Source of the DNA: Mycobacterium sp. DL592
Lineage (GTDB): Bacteria > Actinomycetota > Actinomycetes > Mycobacteriales > Mycobacteriaceae
Assembly (NCBI RefSeq): GCF_011694515.1
Contig: NZ_CP050192.1
Location: 5,030,527-5,094,526, forward strand
Direction of reading: 5' to 3'
DNA: 64,000 bases
In this document: piece after piece, positions 23,213 to 33,101 of the stretch
Layout of the letters: each line of letters begins with the position of its first letter
Numbering within the stretch: position 1 is the stretch's first letter
The notes under the pieces: generated by a model
What the model saw: only the letters and a program-made list of their open reading frames with translations
What the model was told of the DNA's origin: nothing
Database searches by the model: none
Made by a program: the position numbers and the translations under genes

Positions 23213-24832
23213 TCAGCGCCGTTGGATTCCCGGCGGCGTCCAGCTTCCGTCGAGGGCGGCCTGCTGCGGAACATAGTTGCGCAGATACACCCCGAACGAC
23301 CCGGCCGGGATCGGCAGCCAATTGGCCGTCGGGTCACCCGGATCGGTCCTGGAGAAGATGATGTCGATCGAGCCGTCGGGACGGGTGACGAGCTCGTCGG
23401 GCCTGCTGCTGCTGACGCTGTAGCGGTTCTCGGAGTTCGGCACCAGATTGCCGTCGCCGTCGTAGACCGTCACCGACCAGAACGCATCCGACGGGGGTGC
23501 CTGCCCGGGCGCGAAATGCAGTGTGTAGGAGCTACATCCGTTGAGCGGCAGCAGCCTCGAGTCCAGCAGGGCTGAGGAGTACATCGCTTCGTCGGGGGTG
23601 TTGGCGATCAGCCCGACCTGGGCGACACCGGCGCGCAGCACATAGTCGGTGCCGAAGTTGCCGATCGCGGAATCCGGTATGGCCCAGCCGTGGTGCTGGA
23701 CGGCCGACACCAGCTGGGTCAGGTTGGCCAGCGCGGGAAGCAATGCCGCCGTTGCCTTTACCGCCAGGTCGGCGGCCAGCCGAGCCAGCGGTCCGAGCCC
23801 GGCGCCGGCCACGGTCAGGCCGGGACCCACCCCGATCCGCGCCAGGGTGGCCAGCTCGCCGGCGTCACGTGCCGGCGGCGGATTGGCCGCCATCGCGGCG
23901 CTGATGGCATCCAGATAGTCCAAGCCGGGTTTGGGCTGCGGGCCCGCCGGCGGGGTGCCGCCGGTCGGGGTCAGCGAGTACTGCCCGATGAGCTCGATCG
24001 CCTTCTGCTGATCGGCGGCGTCACCGGCCAGCGTGCGACCGAGCATCAGGATGCTGCTGTAGGGCACCTCGACGACCTGCGCGCCCACCGGTATGGTGCC
24101 CTGCGGGCCGTCTGACCAGACGATGGCGTAGGTACCCGGGCCGGCGCCGGTGGTCCGCGAACCGATGTAGTTCACAACGTTGGTGTACGGGTCGGTCAGC
24201 TGAAAACTGAAGTACCGGTTGCCCATGTCGGGAATCGACAGCACCACCGGGCCGGCGGACAGATCCAGCTCGGCCAGCGAATAGAAGGTGTCGGTATTGG
24301 GTCGCTTCCCGCCGCCGATCGCCTTCCAGATCGGGTTGACGTCGGGGTTGGCGAAACTGGTCAGCGAGTAGATGGTGTTGAGTGCGGTCACCGTCTGGCG
24401 GACCCGCTCGTACTCCATGAGGGGATAGCCGTAGATGTAGGCCTGCGCGGCGGTGATTGCGGCGCGCACCGGGCCGATGAAGCCGGCGGTGGACGAGGCC
24501 TGCTGCTGAGCCGCCTGATCCGGGATGCTCAGCGTGACCCTGGCCGAGGAACCGGTACTGGGTGGCGTGCGCGTCGCGTTCTGGGCCGGTGCGCCGGATA
24601 CCGCGGCAGCCGCAGCCGCGCGGCGCGACGCGGTGGGCGTCGGCCCGGCATGGCTTGGCCTGGCGGCCGTCCGCGCGCTGTGGGCCGAGCTGACCGACGC
24701 GGCGTTGCCGGCGTCATCGCCGGGCGCCGCGCTCGCCACCGCCGCCCCGCCGAGCATCGCCGCACCGAGTCCCGCCGCGACCACACCGGCCTGCACCCAA
24801 TACCGGCGCCCCGCGCACCTGTCAGACGTCAC
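23213..24832 (-). CDS. Exported DUF1254/DUF1214-domain protein
   Basis: 539-aa exported protein. GTG 24832 gives VTSDRCAGRRYWVQAGVVAA, a twin-arginine-like signal ending near ASAAPG, then an Ala/Ser/Pro-rich linker to about residue 110. DUF1254 follows (AYIYGYPLMEYERVRQ, FANPDVNPIWKAIGGG, NTDTFYSLAELDLSAGPVVL) and the C-terminal DUF1214 (SVTVYDGDGNLVPN, ISDRTDPGDP-like end). Function of this family is not established. A hexamer TACAGT 33 bases upstream may be the -10. Between it and sodN lies the sodN terminator. Confidence 0.8.
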   Translation of the reverse strand: MTSDRCAGRRYWVQAGVVAAGLGAAMLGGAAVASAAPGDDAGNAASVSSAHSARTAARPSHAGPTPTASRRAAAAAAVSGAPAQNATRTPPSTGSSARVTLSIPDQAAQQQASSTAGFIGPVRAAITAAQAYIYGYPLMEYERVRQTVTALNTIYSLTSFANPDVNPIWKAIGGGKRPNTDTFYSLAELDLSAGPVVLSIPDMGNRYFSFQLTDPYTNVVNYIGSRTTGAGPGTYAIVWSDGPQGTIPVGAQVVEVPYSSILMLGRTLAGDAADQQKAIELIGQYSLTPTGGTPPAGPQPKPGLDYLDAISAAMAANPPPARDAGELATLARIGVGPGLTVAGAGLGPLARLAADLAVKATAALLPALANLTQLVSAVQHHGWAIPDSAIGNFGTDYVLRAGVAQVGLIANTPDEAMYSSALLDSRLLPLNGCSSYTLHFAPGQAPPSDAFWSVTVYDGDGNLVPNSENRYSVSSSRPDELVTRPDGSIDIIFSRTDPGDPTANWLPIPAGSFGVYLRNYVPQQAALDGSWTPPGIQRR

Positions 24833-24904
24833 GTCGTCCCCATCCCGTCCGCACCCCCGACGGGACTGTACGCCCGGGGACGGGTGGGAGTGGGTGACAT
24901 GACT

Positions 24905-24939
24905 GAGGCCAGGCCCCACAAGATTGGGGGCCTGGCCTC
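24905..24939 (-). terminator. Hairpin terminator downstream of sodN
   Basis: Perfect 13-bp stem (GAGGCCAGGCCCC / GGGGCCTGGCCTC) with a 9-base loop, 19 bases after the sodN stop on the minus strand. There is no long T-run, as is common in actinobacteria. Confidence 0.75.
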
Positions 24940-24958
24940 GGTTGACGAAAGGGTGCCG

Positions 24959-25384
24959 TTACTTGGCGGGCGGGTAGACGCCCATGCCCTTGGCCTTCTC
25001 GGTCTGCCAGAAGATGTCGGAGATCTTGTCGATCGTCTCGAGCAGCTTCTCGGCCACGGCGACGTCCAGCGACTTCTTGACGTCACCGGCACCGTGCACG
25101 CCGTCCCAGAACAGCTGGTGCAGGTTGGGGAACTGCTCGAAATGCTCCTTGGTGAAGAAGTCGGCCCACAGCACCGTCAGGTGATGCTTGACCTCTTCGG
25201 CCCGCTGCTCCTTGATGATGATCGCGCGGGTCTTGAAGTGGTCGTCGTCGGAGTCGTGGTACTTCTGGAGCGTCTTCAGGCAGGAGAGCGCCTCGATCTT
25301 GGCCTGGGCGGGGTCATAGACGCCGCAGTACAGATCGCAGTGGGCATGGGCTTCGGTGGCGTTGGCGAAAAGTCGTTGCAGCAT
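24959..25384 (-). CDS. sodN: Nickel-containing superoxide dismutase
   Basis: 141-aa Ni-SOD precursor. A 14-residue propeptide (MLQRLFANATEAHA) precedes the mature N-terminus HCDLYCGVYDPAQ, which holds the nickel hook: His1, Cys2, Cys6 and the conserved Tyr9. Residue 5 is Tyr where the Streptomyces enzymes have Pro. The rest is the four-helix bundle (KIEALSCLKTLQKYHD, FWQTEKAKGMG). It removes superoxide in the cytoplasm without iron or manganese. The divergent gene encodes the protease that removes the propeptide. A -10 TAAGTT six bases before ATG 25384 predicts a leaderless mRNA. Confidence 0.95.
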   Translation of the reverse strand: MLQRLFANATEAHAHCDLYCGVYDPAQAKIEALSCLKTLQKYHDSDDDHFKTRAIIIKEQRAEEVKHHLTVLWADFFTKEHFEQFPNLHQLFWDGVHGAGDVKKSLDVAVAEKLLETIDKISDIFWQTEKAKGMGVYPPAK

Positions 25385-25390
25385 GTGCCT

Positions 25391-25400
25391 AACTTACCCT
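25391..25400. promoter_or_regulatory. Overlapping divergent -10 elements of sodN and sodX
   Basis: Minus-strand -10 TAAGTT covers 25391-25396 and lies 6 bases before sodN ATG 25384. Plus-strand -10 TACCCT covers 25395-25400 and lies 6 bases before sodX GTG 25407. The two hexamers share the bases TA at 25395-25396, so only one polymerase can open the site at a time. Confidence 0.65.
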
Positions 25401-25406
25401 TTGAGG

Positions 25407-25745
25407 GTGCGCGACAACCATGGGCCGGGGCTGGAACTTCCAGGCTGGCTTATGCGCCGGTTTGTCGTAGTCGAGGACTCGATGCGACCGACGCTCAACC
25501 CCGGTGATGGGCTGCTGGCGCTGCGCGGCGGCAGGCCGCGGGTGGGCCAGGTCCGGGTGTTCCCCGACCCGACCAAGCCGACCCGTTGGCTGGTCAAACG
25601 TGTCGGGGCCGTGCGCGGGCCGACATTCGAGGCGCGCTCGGACAATCCGCACGCGCCCGGCGTCGTCGACTCGCGGCAATTCGGGTGGGTGCCGGTGGCG
25701 GGCTCCTACCGGGTGGTGTGGCGCGTCCGCGGCCGCCGGGGCTGA
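25407..25745 (+). CDS. sodX: Nickel-SOD maturation protease (S24/S26 signal-peptidase-like)
   Basis: 112-aa serine protease that trims the Ni-SOD propeptide so nickel can bind the new N-terminus. The catalytic Ser is in VVEDSMRPTLNPGD and the general-base Lys in TRWLVKRVGA, as in type I signal peptidases. GTG 25407 is selected from the -10 TACCCT six bases upstream; ATG 25452 (MRRFVVVEDS) is the fallback. Only 22 bases separate it from sodN on the other strand. It converges on the transglycosylase gene with a 4-base gap. Confidence 0.9.
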   Translation: MRDNHGPGLELPGWLMRRFVVVEDSMRPTLNPGDGLLALRGGRPRVGQVRVFPDPTKPTRWLVKRVGAVRGPTFEARSDNPHAPGVVDSRQFGWVPVAGSYRVVWRVRGRRG

Positions 25746-25749
25746 CCGG

Positions 25750-26682
25750 CTACTGCGGGTGACTCGCCAGGTAGTCCTGGACCGGAATCCGTTCGGATTC
25801 GTCAAACCCGATGGGCAGCAACACATCTCCTGCTGTGGAGACGTAGTAGACGTTCCAGCGGTGGTAGATGCCGAGTGCCGCCGGATCGGCGGCCATCGCC
25901 GCGGCGTACTGATTGACCGCGGCCACGTACTGGTCAGCATGGTTGTAGCGGAAGATCGCGTGGTTCGGGTCGCTGGCGAAGCCGTTGGCGGCCAGATAGC
26001 GCCCGGCGGCCATGATGCTGTCGCGGGGTGAATGGATGTCACCGCCTTCGGCATAACCGGCGAACGTCGACGGCAGGAACTGCATCGGGCCCTGCGCGCC
26101 TGCGGTGCTGACACCGTCGATGCTGCCGAATCGGGTTTCGACGAAGTTGATGGCCGCCAGCACATTCCAACTGACACCGGTTGCGGCCTCGGCGTCCCGG
26201 TAGTAGCCCATGAGTTCCTCCGGCGGTGGCGGCGCCTGGATGCGCCAGGCCGGAAGGGTCGGCTTGGGCTCGGCCATGGCCGCGAGCTGGCGGCGGGCCT
26301 CGATGTTGTGGTCGTAGAACTCGAGCAGCTCCGGCGGAACCTGCGGCCGGATGATCGCGTCCCATTCCGGATGCCGCCCGATGGCGCGGTAGGCCACCTG
26401 CTCGCGGTGCGCCGCGGCGGCCAGCGCGTCCTCGGGGGTCGACGGGTCGCGCAGTGCGCGTTCGTCGGCGATCAGGTCGGCGCCGATCTGGGTGGGATCG
26501 GCCGCCAGCTGCGGCTGGGCGCCGACCAGGGTGGCCGGGGCGGCTGGCGTAGCCGTCGCCGTGGTGGCACCGGTGTCGCTGGAGGCGAGGGGTGTCGTCG
26601 GGGCGCTGCCGCAGCTGAGGAGGGTGAATGCCATCGCCGCCGCGGCCAGCGGTGCGACAACCCGCAGAGAAATCATCGGCAC
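25750..26682 (-). CDS. Lipoprotein lytic transglycosylase (SLT domain)
   Basis: 310-aa exported murein lytic transglycosylase. Lipobox LLSC near residue 24 marks a lipoprotein; a low-complexity Thr/Ala stretch follows. The SLT domain starts near GVSWNVLAAINFVETRFG (catalytic Glu in VETRFG) and includes GAQGPMQFLPSTFAGY. GTG 26682 with AGGAAAG five bases upstream is used; ATG 26676 is equally possible. It cleaves peptidoglycan glycan strands. A carboxypeptidase gene diverges from it 75 bases away. Confidence 0.9.
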   Translation of the reverse strand: MPMISLRVVAPLAAAAMAFTLLSCGSAPTTPLASSDTGATTATATPAAPATLVGAQPQLAADPTQIGADLIADERALRDPSTPEDALAAAAHREQVAYRAIGRHPEWDAIIRPQVPPELLEFYDHNIEARRQLAAMAEPKPTLPAWRIQAPPPPEELMGYYRDAEAATGVSWNVLAAINFVETRFGSIDGVSTAGAQGPMQFLPSTFAGYAEGGDIHSPRDSIMAAGRYLAANGFASDPNHAIFRYNHADQYVAAVNQYAAAMAADPAALGIYHRWNVYYVSTAGDVLLPIGFDESERIPVQDYLASHPQ

Positions 26683-26757
26683 GAGTCTTTCCTATCGGTG
26701 CCGCCAGGTACAGCCGGTTTGCCCATCATGGCGGGTTTTCGGGATGATGACACGATC

Positions 26758-27342
26758 ATGGGCTTCGACGGTTCGTTCGCCACGGCGGCACTGCTGGGTG
26801 CGGTCGCGACGGCCGCGGTGACCCTCAACGTCGCCGCCGCAGCGGCGCCGCCCCCGCGAATCATGCTCGCCGACAACACGGTTGCGGTGGATCCGGCCGT
26901 GGTGTCACCCGGTGACGGGTCGCTGGGCGACGGCCAGGTCCTCACCGCTTTCGACGTGCAGAACCCGGCGATCGGACGGCTGGACCCGGCGTTGCTCAGC
27001 GCCGTGCAGGCGGCCACCACGGCCGCGTCGGCCGACGGGGTCACGATGACCATCACCTCGGGGTGGCGTTCCCCGGAGTTCCAGGAACGTCTGCTCGACG
27101 ACGCCGTCGCCACCTACGGCAGCCTGGCGGCCGCCCGCCAGTATGTGCAGACCCCCGCCGGGTCCAAGCACGTCATCGGCCAGGCCGTGGACGTGGGCGG
27201 GCCCGCCGCCGACCAATGGCTGATCGCCAACGGCGCCCGATTCGGACTGTGCCGGATCTACGCCAACGAACTGTGGCACTTCGAGCTGGCCACCGACGCC
27301 GCCGGCAACTGCCCGCCGCTGCTGGCCAACGCCGCGGGCTGA
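26758..27342 (+). CDS. Exported D-Ala-D-Ala carboxypeptidase, VanY/M15B family
   Basis: 194-aa exported zinc peptidase. After a signal-like segment (MGFDGSFATAALLGAVATAA) come the M15B motifs: SGWRSPEFQ, SKHVIGQAVDVG (zinc His and Asp) and ELWHFEL (zinc His). It trims the terminal D-Ala of peptidoglycan stem peptides or otherwise remodels them. ATG 26758 begins at the signal peptide; ATG 26728 in frame is an alternative. It diverges from the lytic transglycosylase, so the pair forms a small cell-wall-remodelling locus. Confidence 0.85.
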   Translation: MGFDGSFATAALLGAVATAAVTLNVAAAAAPPPRIMLADNTVAVDPAVVSPGDGSLGDGQVLTAFDVQNPAIGRLDPALLSAVQAATTAASADGVTMTITSGWRSPEFQERLLDDAVATYGSLAAARQYVQTPAGSKHVIGQAVDVGGPAADQWLIANGARFGLCRIYANELWHFELATDAAGNCPPLLANAAG

Positions 27343-27423
27343 CCTGCGCCATCCCCTATGGCAGGGCGCCGCGCTGAGGGTAGGTTCTGGCGGGGAAAGC
27401 CCTGACGAGGAAGTGGTGGCTGG

Positions 27424-28206
27424 ATGAGGACCCTGGACGAACTCCGGACCGCCTTGGAGAGCTGCTACTCGCAGTTCGAGGCCCTGTGTGACGACTTCAG
27501 CGAAGCAGACTGGAAAACGCAGTCGCTGTGCCCGGACTGGGACGTGCGTGAGGTCGTCCGGCACGTCACCAGCATCGAGGCCGTGATGGCCGGCTGGCTA
27601 CCCGAGGACACCACCACCCCGCCGCCGTTCGAACGGGCAGCGGAGTTCCTCGCCGGGACCGACGACACCGCCGTCCTGGTCGACAAGGTCCACGCGGTCT
27701 ATGACCGACGGCGACGCGACCTCGCCGCGCTGACCGACGAGGATCTGCAGCGCCCGTCGTGGATGCCCGTCGGGCCCGGCACCTACGGCCGATTCCTGGA
27801 GATCCGGGTGTTCGACTTCTGGGTACACGAGCGCGACATCACCACCCCGCTGGGCCGCAAGACCGACGACAGCACACTGACCGCCGAGATGTCACTGGAT
27901 GAGGTGGAGGGCTCGATCGGCTACATCGCCGGCAAGAAGGTCGGCCTGCCCGACGGCAAGAGCCTGGCGATCCGGCTCACCGGGCCGGTGGTCCGCGACA
28001 TCAACGTCCGCGTCGACGGCAGAGCGAAACGGGTCGACCACCTGGTGAACCCGGACACCACGCTGACGGCGGACTCGACGACGTTCATCCAGCTCGCCTG
28101 CGGCCGCATCGACCCGCAGGCCCAGATCGACTCCGGTGCGGTCAGCTGGACCGGCGACGCCGAGATCGGCGAGCGGGCCGCGCGCAACCTCAGGTTCACG
28201 ATGTGA
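27424..28206 (+). CDS. Mycothiol-dependent maleylpyruvate isomerase-like (DinB/MDMPI) protein
   Basis: 260-aa protein of the MDMPI N-domain family. The N-terminal four-helix DinB-like domain has [18 protein letters not shown] and [15 protein letters not shown], holding the metal ligand His/Glu/His set; the C-terminal domain ([10 protein letters not shown] to [15 protein letters not shown]) is the usual SCP2-like MDMPI tail. Members are mycothiol-dependent isomerases or transferases, but most are uncharacterised. It overlaps the DsbA-fold gene by four bases, so the two products probably work together. Confidence 0.85.
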   Translation: MRTLDELRTALESCYSQFEALCDDFSEADWKTQSLCPDWDVREVVRHVTSIEAVMAGWLPEDTTTPPPFERAAEFLAGTDDTAVLVDKVHAVYDRRRRDLAALTDEDLQRPSWMPVGPGTYGRFLEIRVFDFWVHERDITTPLGRKTDDSTLTAEMSLDEVEGSIGYIAGKKVGLPDGKSLAIRLTGPVVRDINVRVDGRAKRVDHLVNPDTTLTADSTTFIQLACGRIDPQAQIDSGAVSWTGDAEIGERAARNLRFTM

Positions 28207-28919
28207 GCGGGGGGATTCGAGTCGAGTCGGTGGACTTCCACTTCGACGTCATGTGCCCGTACGCCTATCAGACCTCGAAGTGGATCCGTGCGGTGCGCGA
28301 CCAGACCGGTCTGGTGGTCAACTGGCGGTTCTTCAGCCTCGAGGAGATCAATCGCCAGGACGGCAAGAAGCATCCGTGGGAGCGTGACTGGTCCTACGGC
28401 TGGTCGATGATGCGTATCGGAGCCCTGCTGCGCAGGCAGTCGATGGCCGCCGTCGACGCCTGGTACGAGCGTGCCGGACGGGCCCTGCACGAGGACGGTC
28501 ACAAACCGCACGATCCCGCCGTCGCCCGGCATCTGTTGTCCGAGTTGGGTTTCGACCCCGCACTGGTCGATGAGGCCATCGCCGACCCGACGACCAACGA
28601 CGAGGTGATGGCCGACCACCGGCGCGTCGTCGACGCCGACGGGTATGGGGTGCCGACGCTGTTCTTCCCCGACGGGCAGTGCCTGTTCGGGCCGGTGCTG
28701 ATCGACCCGCCCACCGGTGCGGCGGCCGTACGGCTGTGGGACGCCGTGGCCGCGTGGACGGAGTTCCCGCATCTCTACGAGCTCCAGCGGCCGAAGACCG
28801 CCGCCGACGGGCAGCTGATCACCGAGACCTTCCGCCCCTATCTGGAGGCCCGCGACTGGGTGTCGATCAATCGGGGTGAAGTGATCAACTTCAACACAGC
28901 AGCCCCGGAAAGCAGCTGA
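28203..28919 (+). CDS. DsbA/FrnE-fold protein with single-cysteine CPYA motif
   Basis: 238-aa thioredoxin-fold protein with a helical insert, of the DsbA/FrnE and mycothiol-dependent nitroreductase group. The active-site loop is [18 protein letters not shown] replaces the usual CPWC or CPYC, so only the first, nucleophilic Cys remains, suiting monothiol chemistry with mycothiol. The cis-Pro segment is [11 protein letters not shown] 28203 overlaps the stop of the mycothiol-dependent isomerase-like gene. The exact reaction is unknown. Confidence 0.82.
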   Translation: MSGGIRVESVDFHFDVMCPYAYQTSKWIRAVRDQTGLVVNWRFFSLEEINRQDGKKHPWERDWSYGWSMMRIGALLRRQSMAAVDAWYERAGRALHEDGHKPHDPAVARHLLSELGFDPALVDEAIADPTTNDEVMADHRRVVDADGYGVPTLFFPDGQCLFGPVLIDPPTGAAAVRLWDAVAAWTEFPHLYELQRPKTAADGQLITETFRPYLEARDWVSINRGEVINFNTAAPESS

Positions 28920-28956
28920 CCCAGAACAACTTCGGCCTCTGATGGCAACGTGCTCA

Positions 28957-29436
28957 CTATCGTCGAGCACCGGGACTAGCGGGCGCCCTGATCCCGACGA
29001 CGGGCTGGCGGCTCTGCTGATCGCAGAAGTCCGCCGCCCACGGCCACCGGCCGCGGCCGTCAGCCCAGACCAGCTGGAAGGCGCGGATAGGCCCGAAGAT
29101 CGCCACCGCCGCCGGCAGGTGCACATCAGGATGGTCGACCTCGACCACCTCGGCCAGTGGCCCGCCGGGCAGGACGAATTGCAGTCCCGGTGAGAGTTCC
29201 AGCCCGTCGAGTTGCCGTTGTGCCGAGCCGTTCAGCGTGCGGGCGGCGCGGGCGGGGGAGACGTTGGTCATCAGCAGTTCCGGCAGCCCGTATGCCGTCA
29301 TCCCCGCGGTGTAGGCGAACGGCATCTTCGGGTCCTCCACGTACTGCACCGCCCACCCACGCTTGTCGATCTTGGCGCGAATGACATCGAGGTAGTCGGC
29401 AACGGTGCTGCCGGGGTGATCGCACATCCAGCACAT
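28957..29436 (-). CDS. DUF4262-domain protein
   Basis: 159-aa protein starting at ATG 29436 (MCWMCDHPG) with GAGAGGGG upstream. The start carries a CxxC pair; the core YTAGMTAYGLPELLM and QFVLPGGP are typical of DUF4262. The function is unknown; the N-terminal CWMCDH could bind metal. It converges on the DsbA-fold gene (38-base gap without a clear hairpin) and lies 88 bases downstream of the antigen 85 homologue. Confidence 0.75.
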   Translation of the reverse strand: MCWMCDHPGSTVADYLDVIRAKIDKRGWAVQYVEDPKMPFAYTAGMTAYGLPELLMTNVSPARAARTLNGSAQRQLDGLELSPGLQFVLPGGPLAEVVEVDHPDVHLPAAVAIFGPIRAFQLVWADGRGRWPWAADFCDQQSRQPVVGIRAPASPGARR

Positions 29437-29524
29437 GGGGTCCCCTCTCGTCGGTGGTACCGACACAATGCACCAGGGGTCCGACAAATTATCGAACATC
29501 AGTTCGACACAGCTGGCGGCGCCG

Positions 29525-31703
<2,179 letters not shown>

Positions 31704-32492
31704 TCAGATGCCCTGCCAGTCGGGCTTGGACAGATACGTTTCGCGGTAGTAGTCGGCGAGCTGCAGACGGCGCGCGGCGCTGCCGTCGAGCAGCACCGTC
31801 ACGTGCGGGTGGTGCTGCAGGATCGTGGCCGGCCACATCGCACTGACGGGCCCTTCGACGAGCTGATGCACCGCCTCGGCCTTGGCGCGTCCGGTGGCCA
31901 CCAGGATGACGTGGCGAGCTTCGGAGATCGTGCCCAGACCCTGGGTCAGACAATGAGTAGGCACCAGATCGACGTTGCCGCCGAAGAATCGGGCGTTGTC
32001 GATTCGGGTCTGCCGGGTCAGGGTCTTGATCCGGGTGCGGGAGGCCAGCGACGAGCCGGGCTCGTTGAACCCGATGTGCCCGTCGGTGCCGATCCCCAGG
32101 ATCTGCAGGTCCACCCCGCCGGCCGCCCGGATCGCGGCCTCGTAGGCCGCGCACGATGCCGGGATGTCGGCGGCCAGCCCGTCGGGGCCGTCGACCGCGC
32201 CGGGCGCGAAGTCGACGCGGGAGACGAACACCGAGTCGATGACATTGCGGTAGCGCTCGGGATGATCGGCGGGCAAGCCGACGTACTCGTCGAGGGTGAA
32301 CCCGCGCGCCTGGCGAAACGAGATCCGGCCTGCGTCGTAACGCGCGGTGAGCTCGTCGTAGATGGCCAGCGGCGAGGAGCCGGTGGCCAATCCCAACACC
32401 GCCGCGGGCTTGCCGACGAGCAGCGCCTCGATGGCGTCGGCGGCCAGAACGCCGATCTGCCCGGCGTCCTCGGTGATGATGACCTCCACCAC
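31704..32492 (-). CDS. nagB: Glucosamine-6-phosphate deaminase
   Basis: 262-aa isomerase/deaminase giving fructose-6-phosphate and ammonia; usual length about 260. Motifs: LGLATGSSPLAIYDEL at the phosphate site, FTLDEYVGL, and GIGTDGHIGFNEPGSS with the catalytic His. It lies 6 bases downstream of the EIIA gene and abuts nagA, so all three are translated from one mRNA. Confidence 0.96.
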   Translation of the reverse strand: MVEVIITEDAGQIGVLAADAIEALLVGKPAAVLGLATGSSPLAIYDELTARYDAGRISFRQARGFTLDEYVGLPADHPERYRNVIDSVFVSRVDFAPGAVDGPDGLAADIPASCAAYEAAIRAAGGVDLQILGIGTDGHIGFNEPGSSLASRTRIKTLTRQTRIDNARFFGGNVDLVPTHCLTQGLGTISEARHVILVATGRAKAEAVHQLVEGPVSAMWPATILQHHPHVTVLLDGSAARRLQLADYYRETYLSKPDWQGI

Positions 32493-32498
32493 GAGCTC

Positions 32499-32969
32499 CT
32501 ATTTGTTTGCGGTGAAAAGCGTTGAGCCCACATCAATTCCAGCGCCGGCCACGACGGCCTCGCCGGCGACGACGTTACCCGGCTCCCGTTCGTCCATGAC
32601 GACCACCGGGACGATCGGATTGAGGCCCGCCGACACGATCGACGGGACGTCATAGGTGATCACCTTCTGCCCGGCGGTGACGGTGTCGCCCTCGGCGAGG
32701 TGGGCGTGAAATCCCTGGCCCTGCAGCGCGACGGTGTCCAGGCCCAGATGCACCAGGACGCCGACGTTGTCGGTGGTCATGATGACGTAGGCGTGCGGCA
32801 TCAGCTTGAGGATTCGCCCGCTGACCGGTGCGACCGCGTCGAGGACTTCGTGGGGCGGGTCGACCGCGGCGCCGTATCCGACCATCCCTTGGGAGAACAC
32901 CGGATCCGGAATGTCAGCCAGCGCGACGGCGCGTCCGGCGACCGGTGCGAGGACAGGCGTGCTGCTCAC
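32499..32969 (-). CDS. crr: PTS EIIA component, glucose/N-acetylglucosamine type
   Basis: 156-aa EIIA(Glc)-fold phosphocarrier. The phosphorylated His is H74 in GVLVHLGLDT, with the assisting His H59 in LMPHAYV. GTG 32969 follows AAAGGAG at 6 bases. It receives phosphate from HPr and passes it to the EIIB domain of the divergent EIICB gene at 33102. It heads the EIIA-nagB-nagA operon. Confidence 0.92.
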   Translation of the reverse strand: MSSTPVLAPVAGRAVALADIPDPVFSQGMVGYGAAVDPPHEVLDAVAPVSGRILKLMPHAYVIMTTDNVGVLVHLGLDTVALQGQGFHAHLAEGDTVTAGQKVITYDVPSIVSAGLNPIVPVVVMDEREPGNVVAGEAVVAGAGIDVGSTLFTANK

Positions 32970-32996
32970 GGCGACTCCTTTGGCTCTGGTGGTCAA

Positions 32997-33002
32997 AGAA
33001 TA
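32997..33002 (-). promoter_or_regulatory. -10 TATTCT of EIIA-nagB-nagA operon
   Basis: Minus-strand TATTCT lies 27 bases before GTG 32969, leaving a short leader with a ribosome site. The 132-base divergent region should also hold the EIICB promoter; I found no clear DasR-type palindrome. Confidence 0.4.
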
Positions 33003-33101
33003 GTGACTCGACGCTCGCCGCCGTGGCCGAAACAGCCGCTCACGTGCAGCCATTGTGGTTTAAGCTTCCGCTGAGCTGCGACATAGGGAGGTCAGCCGAA
33101 T

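Noticed and set aside
32970..33101. DasR-type (dre) operator in the nag/PTS divergent region
   Set aside because: I looked for ACTGGTCTAGACCACT-like palindromes; only an unpaired CTGGTGGTC stretch is present.
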